Of a DNA stretch of 64,000 nucleotides, positions 34,609 through 42,411 are shown piece after piece (positions within the stretch are counted from its first letter, which is position 1; each line of letters opens with the position of its first letter). This DNA is from JAJTFW01 sp046330075 (GTDB taxonomy: Bacteria; Bacteroidota; Bacteroidia; AKYH767-A; OLB10), in assembly GCA_046330075.1 (NCBI GenBank), contig JAXLTL010000001.1, positions 1,375,707 to 1,439,706 of the forward strand. Direction: 5' to 3'. A program made the position numbers and the translations under genes. The notes under the pieces are model-generated. The model searched no databases. It was not told the DNA's origin and worked only from the letters and a program-made list of their open reading frames with translations.

Positions 34609-36303
34609 ATGATCAAGGCACAATCATTACGTATCCTGTTTACATTCATTGTATCATTACTAATTCCGACATTGGGCTTTTCACAGTCGCAGGTGTGGGG
34701 ATGGACAGAGACGGCAAATACATTAGATGGGTATGAACAAGCAAACGGAATCACCACTGATCCGAATGGAAATGTAATCATCACAGGTTTTTTCCAGTAT
34801 GACTCCATAACATTCGGACCGGTTACGCTTTACAATGCCTCGGTAAATGCTGCGGTCTCTGATGATATTTTTCTGGCTAAATACGATGCCAATGGTCAGA
34901 TTCAATGGGCGCAACAGATCGGCAGCAGTGCATCAGTTGAAGAAGGGAGGGCTGTTGCAACGGATCCGTTGGGTAATATTTTACTGGCAGGAGAATTCAG
35001 CGCAGATTCCATCGTGATTGCCGGAAACAGTCTGTACAATCACCCAGGCTATAAATCAGATATCTTTCTGGCCAAATTCAGTCCATCCGGCAGCTTATTA
35101 TGGGCCACCACAATAGGCCATGAAGAAAATGAATCAGTCAACAATATCCACGTTGACACTGCTGGAAATATTTTTCTTGCAGGCTGGTATGCGAGTGACT
35201 CCTTGGTGATTGGAAGTACGACCCTACCGCCTGTTAACGGAAGAACTGCTTTGATAGTTAAACTTGATCCATCAGGAGTTCCACAACTGGTAAAATATGC
35301 AGTATGCGTGGGATCAAGCGAATTTTATGATGTTACTACAGATAACTCAGGGAATATTATCGCGAGTGGCGTTTTTAATTCAACATCCATTCAATTTGAT
35401 GCCACGGTTTATCAGAACCCCAATCTTTCGAACGGGCAGGACCTGATGATCGTAAAATTCGATTCAACCGGAACATATCAATGGATTAAATCAGGAGGAG
35501 GAACAGGATTTGATTATGACTTTACCCTTTCAGCGGACACGGCGGGGAATATTTATACCAGCGGCACTTATTTCAGTCCGACCTTCACCCTTGGAGGAAG
35601 TTCTGTCACACAACTTGGACAAGGAGATTCATGGGTAGCAAAACTGAATTCCGCAGGAAACCTGCAATGGTTGCGGGCTATCAAAGGATACCTCAACGAT
35701 CAGGTAATCACAGGAGATCTTACACCTGATGGTGATTATCTGGTAGCAGGATGGTTTAACAGCCTCAGCATCTCCGCGCCCCCTATCACAATTACCCGTA
35801 ACGGAAACAGCACTTCCGCTGATGCTATCCTCATCCGTTACAATGCAGCAGGTAATCCCGTCTCCTATGGACAGGCCAGAGGGAGCAAAACCTCTGTCAT
35901 GGCCGGTATAGCCTCCTCTGCTAACGGTCGCGTATATACGTGCGGATACTTCAACGGTGATACGCTGAACTTCGGCACTTCCCTGCTTTACAATTATAAC
36001 TCCGGTGGTACCAACAACCTGTTTGTTGCAGAGCTCACCTCCTCCTTTACCAGTATAGAAGAAATAATGTCAAATGGTACAGGAATAGTACTCTTTCCAA
36101 ATCCGGCAAACGAACAAGTCCATCTTCAATTGCAACTACCTGTACAGGAATTACGCATCACAGATCTTTCAGGTCGGTTCATAGAACTTCAGAAAACAGA
36201 ACCGGCAACTTTCATTCAGGCAGACATCCGTCATCTGATGCCCGGGGTATATCTGATAGATGGGGGAATCAACGGTTGTGTAAAATTCATAAAGACTGAA
36301 TAA
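34609..36303 (+). CDS. Secreted beta-propeller (SBBP-like) protein with T9SS sorting domain
   Basis: A 564-residue exported protein. The ATG at 34609 yields a signal peptide ending near TLGFSQ. The body is a series of about eight beta-propeller-type repeats of the pattern D-x-x-G-N-I/V-x-x-x-G-x-F, for example ITTDPNGNVIITGFF, VATDPLGNILLAGEF, VDTAGNIFLAGWY and LSADTAGNIYTSGTY. The C-terminal 80 residues are a T9SS type A domain: GIVLFPNPANEQVHLQL, LRITDLSGR and PGVYLIDGG. It should cross the outer membrane by T9SS and be anchored or released. The ligand is unknown. The upstream gap holds simple repeats; the next gene is convergent. Confidence 0.88.
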   Translation: MIKAQSLRILFTFIVSLLIPTLGFSQSQVWGWTETANTLDGYEQANGITTDPNGNVIITGFFQYDSITFGPVTLYNASVNAAVSDDIFLAKYDANGQIQWAQQIGSSASVEEGRAVATDPLGNILLAGEFSADSIVIAGNSLYNHPGYKSDIFLAKFSPSGSLLWATTIGHEENESVNNIHVDTAGNIFLAGWYASDSLVIGSTTLPPVNGRTALIVKLDPSGVPQLVKYAVCVGSSEFYDVTTDNSGNIIASGVFNSTSIQFDATVYQNPNLSNGQDLMIVKFDSTGTYQWIKSGGGTGFDYDFTLSADTAGNIYTSGTYFSPTFTLGGSSVTQLGQGDSWVAKLNSAGNLQWLRAIKGYLNDQVITGDLTPDGDYLVAGWFNSLSISAPPITITRNGNSTSADAILIRYNAAGNPVSYGQARGSKTSVMAGIASSANGRVYTCGYFNGDTLNFGTSLLYNYNSGGTNNLFVAELTSSFTSIEEIMSNGTGIVLFPNPANEQVHLQLQLPVQELRITDLSGRFIELQKTEPATFIQADIRHLMPGVYLIDGGINGCVKFIKTE

Positions 36304-36323
36304 TCATTCGGCTGCCCAATCAC

Positions 36324-36629
36324 TCAGCTTTTATTCTCCGGACGCTTATGTGGCCAGATTTTCTGACGCCAGCGGGCACGTTTATCGAATGAATCCACGT
36401 GCTTGAACTTTCGTTTATTCTTCTTCCAGCGTTTCTTTACATCCTTCGACTGCAGTTTCAGATGACGTTTACGACCGATTTCTTCGGCTTTCATCTGTTT
36501 CTTTATCTGCTCCTGCTTCGCCTTCTCGGCCTGCTTTTGTTTCTTTCTGGCACTGCCATCACTTTGGGAAAATGCCGGTGAGAGGCCCAGAAAAGCCAAA
36601 AACAAGAAGAGGTGCAGGAAGTGTTTCAT
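36324..36629 (-). CDS. Small, very basic exported protein
   Basis: A 101-residue protein with a signal peptide ending near PAFSQ (residues 1-22) and a mature part dominated by K, R and Q (RKKQKQAEKAKQEQIKKQMK, KKRWKKNKRKFKHVDSFDKR). Its high positive charge suggests binding to nucleic acid, lipopolysaccharide or a cell-wall polymer, but there is no recognisable domain. It is convergent with the T9SS protein gene, with 20 bases between the stops. Confidence 0.65.
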   Translation of the reverse strand: MKHFLHLFLFLAFLGLSPAFSQSDGSARKKQKQAEKAKQEQIKKQMKAEEIGRKRHLKLQSKDVKKRWKKNKRKFKHVDSFDKRARWRQKIWPHKRPENKS

Positions 36630-36711
36630 ACTGTATCAACGCAAACTTAATAGAATTATGGCGTGAAACGGAAAAAAACAGCCGGGTTTATCACAGAGAG
36701 ACTGAAAAACA

Positions 36712-36740
36712 AAAGAGGCCATCGTTCTGACAGCCTCTTT
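36712..36740 (-). terminator. Terminator after small secreted protein gene
   Basis: AAAGAGGC and GCCTCTTT arms enclose 13 bases; on the minus strand the hairpin is followed by TTTTGTTTTTC. It lies 20 bases after the stop at 36760. Confidence 0.8.
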
Positions 36741-36759
36741 CAAATTTTAGTAACAAATC

Positions 36760-37167
36760 CTACCTCGGTTTCGGAGCGTCAGGATTCCTGAATTTTACTG
36801 CACCTTGCTCGTTGTTATAGGTGTAGTTCAGGCCGTAAATAAGTACAGGATAAACTCTTTCAGGCGTAACGGTATAAGTACCGTTCGTTAACTGCACCTC
36901 TTTCATTACGGAAGTGCGGTCCTGAGCGATAGAAGCAATTGTGATATCCACTTGTGCAGGAGGATTGGCAATAGCCTCTCCTTTCTGGTCGCAGGGATAA
37001 AACGTGACATTGGAACCATCGTCAACAATCTCAAAATAAATTTTCTGGTCATTTGTTACCAGATAACCGCCATGTTTTCCTTTAGCGGCTTCGCCCGATT
37101 GAGCCATCAGTCCGGCTGGAATGAGGAGCGCCAGGACAAAGAACAGAGAGAGGAGATGTTTTTTCAT
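36760..37167 (-). CDS. Small secreted protein, unknown
   Basis: A 135-residue exported protein with a signal peptide ending near GLMAQ (residues 1-22). The mature part begins SGEAAKGKHGGYLVTNDQKI, a G-K-H-G-G-Y/x-L motif followed by beta strands (YFEIVDDGSNVTFYPCD). K-H-G-G sequences of this type occur in periplasmic proteins found near metal-efflux genes in Bacteroidota, but no such neighbours are present here. It has one cysteine. The gene is divergent from the Rieske-like lipoprotein gene; 73 bases lie between the starts. Confidence 0.65.
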   Translation of the reverse strand: MKKHLLSLFFVLALLIPAGLMAQSGEAAKGKHGGYLVTNDQKIYFEIVDDGSNVTFYPCDQKGEAIANPPAQVDITIASIAQDRTSVMKEVQLTNGTYTVTPERVYPVLIYGLNYTYNNEQGAVKFRNPDAPKPR

Positions 37168-37240
37168 GTTTTGGTTTGTATTTCAAGATCAAATATAGGT
37201 AATAATGTTTCAAAAATACAAATCCGTATCTTCGTTCCGC

Positions 37241-37678
37241 ATGAAAAATTACGTAAAAGGCCTGGTTTTATGGGTCATCGTCGCCGTTACCGTTACCATC
37301 AGTGCCTGCAAAAAGAACAATGACCGGGTTCCGACGGTTGCGGTTGATGAATACCTGAACCTGAATTTGCCGGAATATGTGAATCTGAACGCCATAAACA
37401 ACTGGGTATATTACAATTACGCCGGAAACCGCGGACTTATCGTAGTACGGACCTCTCCCAGTGATTTTGCAGCCTATGAACGTACCTGTACCTATGACCC
37501 GAATGTGGCCACGGCCTATGTAGAAGGTATTCCGAATGACATTTTCTGTATCGACTCCACCTGCATGAGCAAATTCAGCATAATTGACGGATCCGTTGTT
37601 TCAGGTCCGGCCTCTACTCCACTTTTAAAATATCGGACGGAGTTGTTGAGTAATAACATCCTCCATATCTACAATTAA
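37241..37678 (+). CDS. Rieske-like lipoprotein lacking cluster histidines
   Basis: A 145-residue predicted lipoprotein. The ATG at 37241 gives MKNYVKGLVLWVIVAVTVTI followed by SAC, a lipobox. The C-terminal half has the spacing of a Rieske domain: ERTCTYDPN in place of C-x-H, then CIDSTCMSKFSIIDGSVVSG followed by PASTPLLKYRTEL. The G-x-V-x-x-G-P-A-x-x-P-L block is typical. Both C-x-H/C-x-x-H histidine ligands are absent, so a normal [2Fe-2S] cluster is unlikely although cysteines remain. Such degenerate Rieske-like lipoproteins appear common in Bacteroidota; function unknown. A long hairpin overlaps the stop codon. Confidence 0.65.
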   Translation: MKNYVKGLVLWVIVAVTVTISACKKNNDRVPTVAVDEYLNLNLPEYVNLNAINNWVYYNYAGNRGLIVVRTSPSDFAAYERTCTYDPNVATAYVEGIPNDIFCIDSTCMSKFSIIDGSVVSGPASTPLLKYRTELLSNNILHIYN

Positions 37679-37715
37679 CTGACTAAAAAACCCTGTTTTT
37701 CAGCCAGTTAATTGT
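37671..37715. terminator. Long hairpin overlapping gene end
   Basis: ACAATTAACTG (37671-37681) and CAGTTAATTGT (37705-37715) are perfect 11-base arms, extended inwards by AAAAA/TTTTT. It covers the TAA of the Rieske-like gene and lies between it and the convergent bestrophin gene; it could terminate both. Confidence 0.65.
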
Positions 37716-37771
37716 AGCTGCAGGGGCTGCTGGGCTGCAGGCTACGAGGCTTGAAGCATGAGGCTTGAGGC

Positions 37772-38638
37772 TCATGAAAGGATTTCCTTCACCGTTTTCC
37801 GGATACCGTTGGCGATTTCATCGGTAGGTAAATCGTTGGCATCTTTTCCGAAAGGATCTTCGATTTCTTCGGCGATGAGCTCAAGGCTGGCCAGCACATA
37901 GAAGATAATGGCAACTACCGGAATGGTGAGATATCCCAGTGAGAAGACAAAACCGAACGGCAGCGTCATCACATACAAAAACATAAATTTTTTCAGAAAG
38001 ACGGAATAAGAATAAGGAATCGGAGTATTCCTGATCCGCTCGCAGGCGCCGGTGGCATCGGTGAAATTTGAGAGTTCGGGTTGCATCAGTAGCAGGTGTT
38101 CGGGTTTCAGCTTGCCCGACTTTTCCAAGGCAGCAGCATATTTCATAATCTGCAGAGCGATGCGGTTGGGAAGGTGCGATCCCTCAGCAGGTATTACCGA
38201 AAACCCTTCAGCCGGTTCGAGTTCTTCTTCCAGATGAACCTTACGAAGATGGTTCTTCAATGCAAAAGCAAAGTTGGGAATCATCACTGCGAAGTAACCG
38301 GCCTCTTCGGGTACCAGCGCCTTTATTTTCAAGGCCAGATTACGGCTGGAGTTGACGAGTCCACCCCAGACCTTACGTCCCTCCCACCACCGTTCATACG
38401 CCGTATTGGTGCGAAACACCAGCAGCAGAGAGATCACCATGCCAAGCGAAGAATGAATCAACGAAAGATTCTTCACATGACTGGTATCGGAAAGCTTCCA
38501 TATTTCTTTCTCCAGCCAGGTGATGAGCCAGGCATAACCACATAGTGCAATGATCAGTGGCAGCAGCTTACGAAAGGTATCAGCCTTGTGAAATTTGAAA
38601 ATGATGAGGAACCAGTCTTTGGGGTTGTAGCGGATCAT
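37772..38638 (-). CDS. Bestrophin-family anion channel
   Basis: A 288-residue membrane protein of the bestrophin (UPF0187) family, pentameric anion or cation channels in the inner membrane. Conserved features are an N-terminal membrane segment (LLPLIIALCGYAWLITWL), the FRTNTAYERWWEGRKVWGGL block, the helical cytoplasmic region, IPIPYSYSVFLKKFMFLYVM, and the C-terminal acidic ELIAEEIEDPFGKDANDLP sequence found in all members. Length is typical. It stands alone on the minus strand, with a degenerate-repeat region upstream. Confidence 0.93.
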   Translation of the reverse strand: MIRYNPKDWFLIIFKFHKADTFRKLLPLIIALCGYAWLITWLEKEIWKLSDTSHVKNLSLIHSSLGMVISLLLVFRTNTAYERWWEGRKVWGGLVNSSRNLALKIKALVPEEAGYFAVMIPNFAFALKNHLRKVHLEEELEPAEGFSVIPAEGSHLPNRIALQIMKYAAALEKSGKLKPEHLLLMQPELSNFTDATGACERIRNTPIPYSYSVFLKKFMFLYVMTLPFGFVFSLGYLTIPVVAIIFYVLASLELIAEEIEDPFGKDANDLPTDEIANGIRKTVKEILS

Positions 38639-38673
38639 GCGGTGAAGTTAGTGCAATGATGGGAATATCATGA

Positions 38674-38890
38674 GTTGCAGATTACAGATAATTACGGAGT
38701 GATTAGGATGGTGCAGATGGTACGGATTTACAGAGTACAGATCTTACGGAATTTACAGAGGTACAGATTACCGATAAGCAGAATTGTAGATCTTGGATTG
38801 CAGATGTACAGATGGCGGATAAACCGAACAACGGACAGATTTGCCAAATTGCCAATTCACTAATCCACCAATTCACCAAATAACAGATAG
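38674..38890. repeat. Degenerate CAGAT/TACAGA-type simple repeat
   Basis: The non-coding stretch 38639-39045 contains many imperfect short units, such as TGCAGATTACAGATAATTACGG, TGGTGCAGATGGTACGG and TTACAGAGGTACAGATTACC in sequence, with a loose period near ten. It resembles the run after smc. No gene is seen in this gap. Confidence 0.55.
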
Positions 38891-39045
38891 TAACGACGCA
38901 AGCGACTCTCAGCAAGCATCGACTAAAGTAAGATTGCAATTTCATCCGGATCCACACTCATTACTAGAAATATCTGCCGGATACTCAATTCTGGTAGATT
39001 GTATATTGATGCAGTTGTAGTTTCAAGTCATTAAAATCAACTACC

Positions 39046-40617
39046 ATGACCAAACGACTTCTGATCATTGCAGTATTACTCATCACACGGATCGCTTCTG
39101 CACAAACCCTGGTCTGGGATCAGACCTATACCATTGCCGGCAGCAACCTGCTGCATTCAACAACAGTATCTCATATCAATGGTGTTTACACAGCAGGAGA
39201 AGAAGATGTCACAGCTACCGGGGTAGTGAAACTGCGTGTTACCCGGCATAGTAATTCCGGCGTTCTTCAATATACCAACGCGTTTCAATTTGGCAGTGCG
39301 GTCAATAATCTGGGCGTCCACAAAATCGACTGCGATTCTCTTGGGAATATTTATGTAATGGTCACTGCGTATAAAATTGCTAACAACAACAGCGACTGTT
39401 ATCTCCTCTCCTACTCCCCCACCTTATCACTGCGCTGGATACGCTCGATCAATTCAGGCAACGATAACACCGGTGGAGATTTCACACGCTCTTCAAATGG
39501 TAATATTTATGCAGCGATCAGTTTCAAAACGCCATCAACCACTACTTACAACATTGCCATTCATAAGGTAAATATGTCGACCGGAGTTATTGCCTACAGC
39601 GGAAGTGCGGTAACCGGCAGTTTTTATGCAATCAAACGGGTACAGATTGATGCTTCCGGAAACACGTATATATGTAGTAACGTCGGGCTGGGAGGTTCGC
39701 TCTACAACGGAACCTTAAGCAGGTTCAGCAGCACCGGAGTGCATAGCTGGACCACAGTTTACACCAGCGCTACAACCTCCTATTTCAACGACATGACCCT
39801 TGACAATTTCGGCAACAACATTTACATCTGTGGCACGAGAAATTCGGCACCGGCAGGGTTGGTTTTAAAATACAATACTTCAGGAGCCAATACAGGAAGT
39901 TACATCCTCAGCGATAGCGACGACCACAACTTTATGTTCATCAGTTATGCCGTGGCGGGATCTGTAACCGTTTACGGCTATACTAAAACCAACCCAACCA
40001 ATTTTCCAACAATGAATTTACTGCTTGTTAATTTAAACAGTGCGCTATCGTCCGTTATCAGCACCAGCAGTTACCCAACCTCTGGCAGTGGCATCTATAA
40101 TGTACTTTTGCGCGACATGTCAATGGTAAGTCATCCAAATGGAAGCCAGACGTTTTTAATAAACATGATTACTATACTGGCGGGAGGAGGAAATGATGCC
40201 AGTTATCTGGTCAAGATCAATGCTTCAGGCGGAGTTGTATTCAGCAACTCAGCAAATAACATCGGGAAAAAACTATATCCCTTCGTCACAACATCTGTCA
40301 GCAACACTGACTTTCTGCTTACAACCACCAATTATCGAACACAACGATACACTTCAACTGCGGCAAGAATTAGCGAAACCGAAGAAGATGCATCTAACGT
40401 TGCGGTATATCCCAATCCAGCCAGAGATTACATTTATATAACCGGGGCGGATCGATACGGATTTCTTCAGGTCATTGATCTCAACGGGCGAGTTGTTATA
40501 GAACGCCAATGGAATCCGGGAGAGGAGATTAATGTTGCTTCGCTGGCGAAAGGTATGTATCTGATAAAGTTGCATACAGAGGATGGATTTATCAGTAAAA
40601 AGGTGATAGTAGAATGA
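39046..40617 (+). CDS. Secreted repeat protein with T9SS type A sorting domain
   Basis: A 523-residue exported protein. The signal peptide ends near RIASAQ (residues 1-19). The central part has propeller-like repeats with Asp/Gly-Asn motifs (DCDSLGNIYVMVTAYK, IDASGNTYICSNVG, TLDNFGNNIYICGTRN). The last 85 residues are a T9SS type A domain: VAVYPNPARDYIYITGA, LQVIDLNGRVV, SLAKGMYLIKLHTEDGF, ending ISKKVIVE. It is a paralogue in architecture of the protein at 34609. It is monocistronic, closed by a strong terminator. Confidence 0.88.
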   Translation: MTKRLLIIAVLLITRIASAQTLVWDQTYTIAGSNLLHSTTVSHINGVYTAGEEDVTATGVVKLRVTRHSNSGVLQYTNAFQFGSAVNNLGVHKIDCDSLGNIYVMVTAYKIANNNSDCYLLSYSPTLSLRWIRSINSGNDNTGGDFTRSSNGNIYAAISFKTPSTTTYNIAIHKVNMSTGVIAYSGSAVTGSFYAIKRVQIDASGNTYICSNVGLGGSLYNGTLSRFSSTGVHSWTTVYTSATTSYFNDMTLDNFGNNIYICGTRNSAPAGLVLKYNTSGANTGSYILSDSDDHNFMFISYAVAGSVTVYGYTKTNPTNFPTMNLLLVNLNSALSSVISTSSYPTSGSGIYNVLLRDMSMVSHPNGSQTFLINMITILAGGGNDASYLVKINASGGVVFSNSANNIGKKLYPFVTTSVSNTDFLLTTTNYRTQRYTSTAARISETEEDASNVAVYPNPARDYIYITGADRYGFLQVIDLNGRVVIERQWNPGEEINVASLAKGMYLIKLHTEDGFISKKVIVE

Positions 40618-40635
40618 CACTTCCAATGAATCAAC

Positions 40636-40670
40636 AAAAAAAGACCCAATGTAAGATGGGTCTTTTTTTT
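40636..40670. terminator. Strong terminator after T9SS protein gene
   Basis: AAAAAAAGACCCA-atgtaaga-TGGGTCTTTTTTTT. The stem plus eight Ts is a classic intrinsic terminator for the plus-strand gene, and the A-run lets it act on the opposite strand too. Confidence 0.92.
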
Positions 40671-40724
40671 GCTCTTTACTGATTTAATTCATCAACTAAA
40701 GATCTAATAACATCTGAATAAAGA

Positions 40725-41615
40725 TCATCTTTTCGCCTCCGGAAAGAAAATCGCGTTATACCCATACAGCATCAGCTTGCAATCATCGTTCACATAGATC
40801 AGCGGATCATCCACCAGACAAGCCCAGGGGTGTTCCAGTTGTACCATAAAGAGTTCCTCTCCATTGCGTAAAAACCGGAAATATCCATCTTGCAATAAAA
40901 AACTGAAACTGTTTACACTGTCCTTTTGGTAGCTGAGAATAGTACCGGATTTCTGTTTAATATAACTGTGATGAAATTTCACCACTTCAACAGTATATTT
41001 TCCTTTAGGTGTTACCGATAATTTATACCTATAGTATCGGGGAGAATGCTGAACGTTTACAACGAGATCAAATACCGCTTTTCCGCTTATCTGACGGATT
41101 TTATACGTATTCAGCACATTGGAAATCCTTGGATAAAACGGATCACCTAAACTCTCGACTCGATATACTTTAGTGTTGTATACTTTATCATAGGTTCCCA
41201 TTTCCATTGAATCACGAGGAGGATCATCGTATACTCCGGAAGAACCTGAATTCTTATACAGTTTATGAAACAGGCTCCCCTTTGCATTGTAATACATGGT
41301 ATCATACACCTCTGCAATTGTATCCATCGGATAATTCGGGGATTTATATTCAACCGGATCCATACCTTCCGTATCTCCCTTCTCACCGAAATAATCAGCC
41401 TTTTTACTTGCGGTTTGAACGCGGTTATAATTCGACATATAGCTATTATACTGCTGCGCCATCCGGTCAATCTTATATTGCTCAGCATTGAAAACCTGCC
41501 CACCGGAAGGTTTGTCTACCATTCCTGCCTGACGCTGGGCTTGTGCTGACGAACTAATCATGAATAGAACAGCAACAAAAGTCGCTGCGTTTATCATTTT
41601 TAAAAATACTTTCAT
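40725..41615 (-). CDS. Exported protein of unknown function
   Basis: A 296-residue exported protein; the ATG at 41615 gives a signal peptide ending SSAQAQ. The first 90 mature residues are polar and rich in Y, Q and N, and the rest is a beta-rich domain (VFDLVVNVQHSPRYYRYKLS, YTVEVVKFHHSYIKQKSGTI) ending FFPEAKR. I do not recognise a family. It may be an envelope protein. It is alone on the minus strand, convergent with the T9SS protein gene and far from the next gene upstream. Confidence 0.65.
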   Translation of the reverse strand: MKVFLKMINAATFVAVLFMISSSAQAQRQAGMVDKPSGGQVFNAEQYKIDRMAQQYNSYMSNYNRVQTASKKADYFGEKGDTEGMDPVEYKSPNYPMDTIAEVYDTMYYNAKGSLFHKLYKNSGSSGVYDDPPRDSMEMGTYDKVYNTKVYRVESLGDPFYPRISNVLNTYKIRQISGKAVFDLVVNVQHSPRYYRYKLSVTPKGKYTVEVVKFHHSYIKQKSGTILSYQKDSVNSFSFLLQDGYFRFLRNGEELFMVQLEHPWACLVDDPLIYVNDDCKLMLYGYNAIFFPEAKR

Positions 41616-41768
41616 TTGTGGCGGTAGTAATTGAAGATATTTCATATCGTATATAATTCGACCTAAAATTAATTCGGAAAGTTATAACGACCTTGAAAAT
41701 CCATCATTTTAAAATATGATATTTTTCATTTACAGACATGTCACTCTGATATTATAACTCTCAAAAAT

Positions 41769-42281
41769 CTACATCTGCTTCTCCAGTTTCCGGATCCGTG
41801 CATTGAGAGACGGGATATTTTCCATTTTCAATGTTTCAATGAGCTGAATAAAGTCAGGTTGTTTCTCAGGACAAGCTGGCAAAATATCTCCAAGACCCTG
41901 TAAAGTATTCACACGTACAATCCGGCTCTCCTTTTTATCCAACACCCATGCGCTCAACAGCTCCCAAACGAAGTTCAGTTCTTTCTTTGTTAGTGGCAGA
42001 CGTGGCAACAGTAAGGCAAGATGCCATTTCAGTTCGATGTGCTCTGCCTGTGTGCAGAGTTTCAGCAAATGTTGTTTATGCGCTTTTAAAAACTCCGGAT
42101 ACTGAACAGTAATTTTCTCTATGGCGTCTGCGGCACGCATCGCAAGCAAGCGATCCTCCGAAAAAAGATAGACGATCAATGCATCAAAATCCGATTGCGT
42201 TTTTATCATTGCTACGAGCTCGTTCACCCTGCCGATGGAGCGAAGGTCGCCGGTGTTGAGAAATTTATACATCCTTTTCAT
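41769..42281 (-). CDS. HEAT-repeat-like helical protein
   Basis: A 170-residue all-helical protein with HEAT/ARM-type repeats: DALIVYLFSEDRLLAMRAAD, then AIEKITVQYPEFLKAHKQHL, a WHLALLLPRLPL segment, and IVRVNTLQGLGDILPACPEK. No signal peptide. HEAT repeats usually mediate protein contacts. Its start codon overlaps the stop of the small membrane ORF upstream (ATGA), so it is translationally coupled to it and to the P-type ATPase gene. Confidence 0.75.
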   Translation of the reverse strand: MKRMYKFLNTGDLRSIGRVNELVAMIKTQSDFDALIVYLFSEDRLLAMRAADAIEKITVQYPEFLKAHKQHLLKLCTQAEHIELKWHLALLLPRLPLTKKELNFVWELLSAWVLDKKESRIVRVNTLQGLGDILPACPEKQPDFIQLIETLKMENIPSLNARIRKLEKQM

Positions 42282-42409
42282 ACGTTAGTATAAAACAGGA
42301 AATCTCCGTCATGCCACATACCCGATGGCAATGCCATCAAATATTCAGTAAAAAACAAAACCATGATTACACTCAACACTGTTTTCCGGATGCGTTTAAC
42401 GGGCTTCAT
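42278..42409 (-). CDS. 43-residue membrane peptide between ATPase and HEAT genes
   Basis: A small ORF of 43 codons. It begins at 42409, two bases after the ATPase stop, and its TGA overlaps the next gene's ATG. The peptide has a basic N-terminus (MKPVKRIRKT), one hydrophobic segment (VLSVIMVLFFTEYLMAL) and a polar tail (SGMWHDGDFLFYTNV). Tight packing on both sides is the main support. The N-terminus could be a signal peptide, but a short single-pass regulator of the ATPase, like small regulins of other P-type pumps, is an appealing idea without sequence proof. Confidence 0.55.
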   Translation of the reverse strand: MKPVKRIRKTVLSVIMVLFFTEYLMALPSGMWHDGDFLFYTNV

Positions 42410-42411
42410 GT

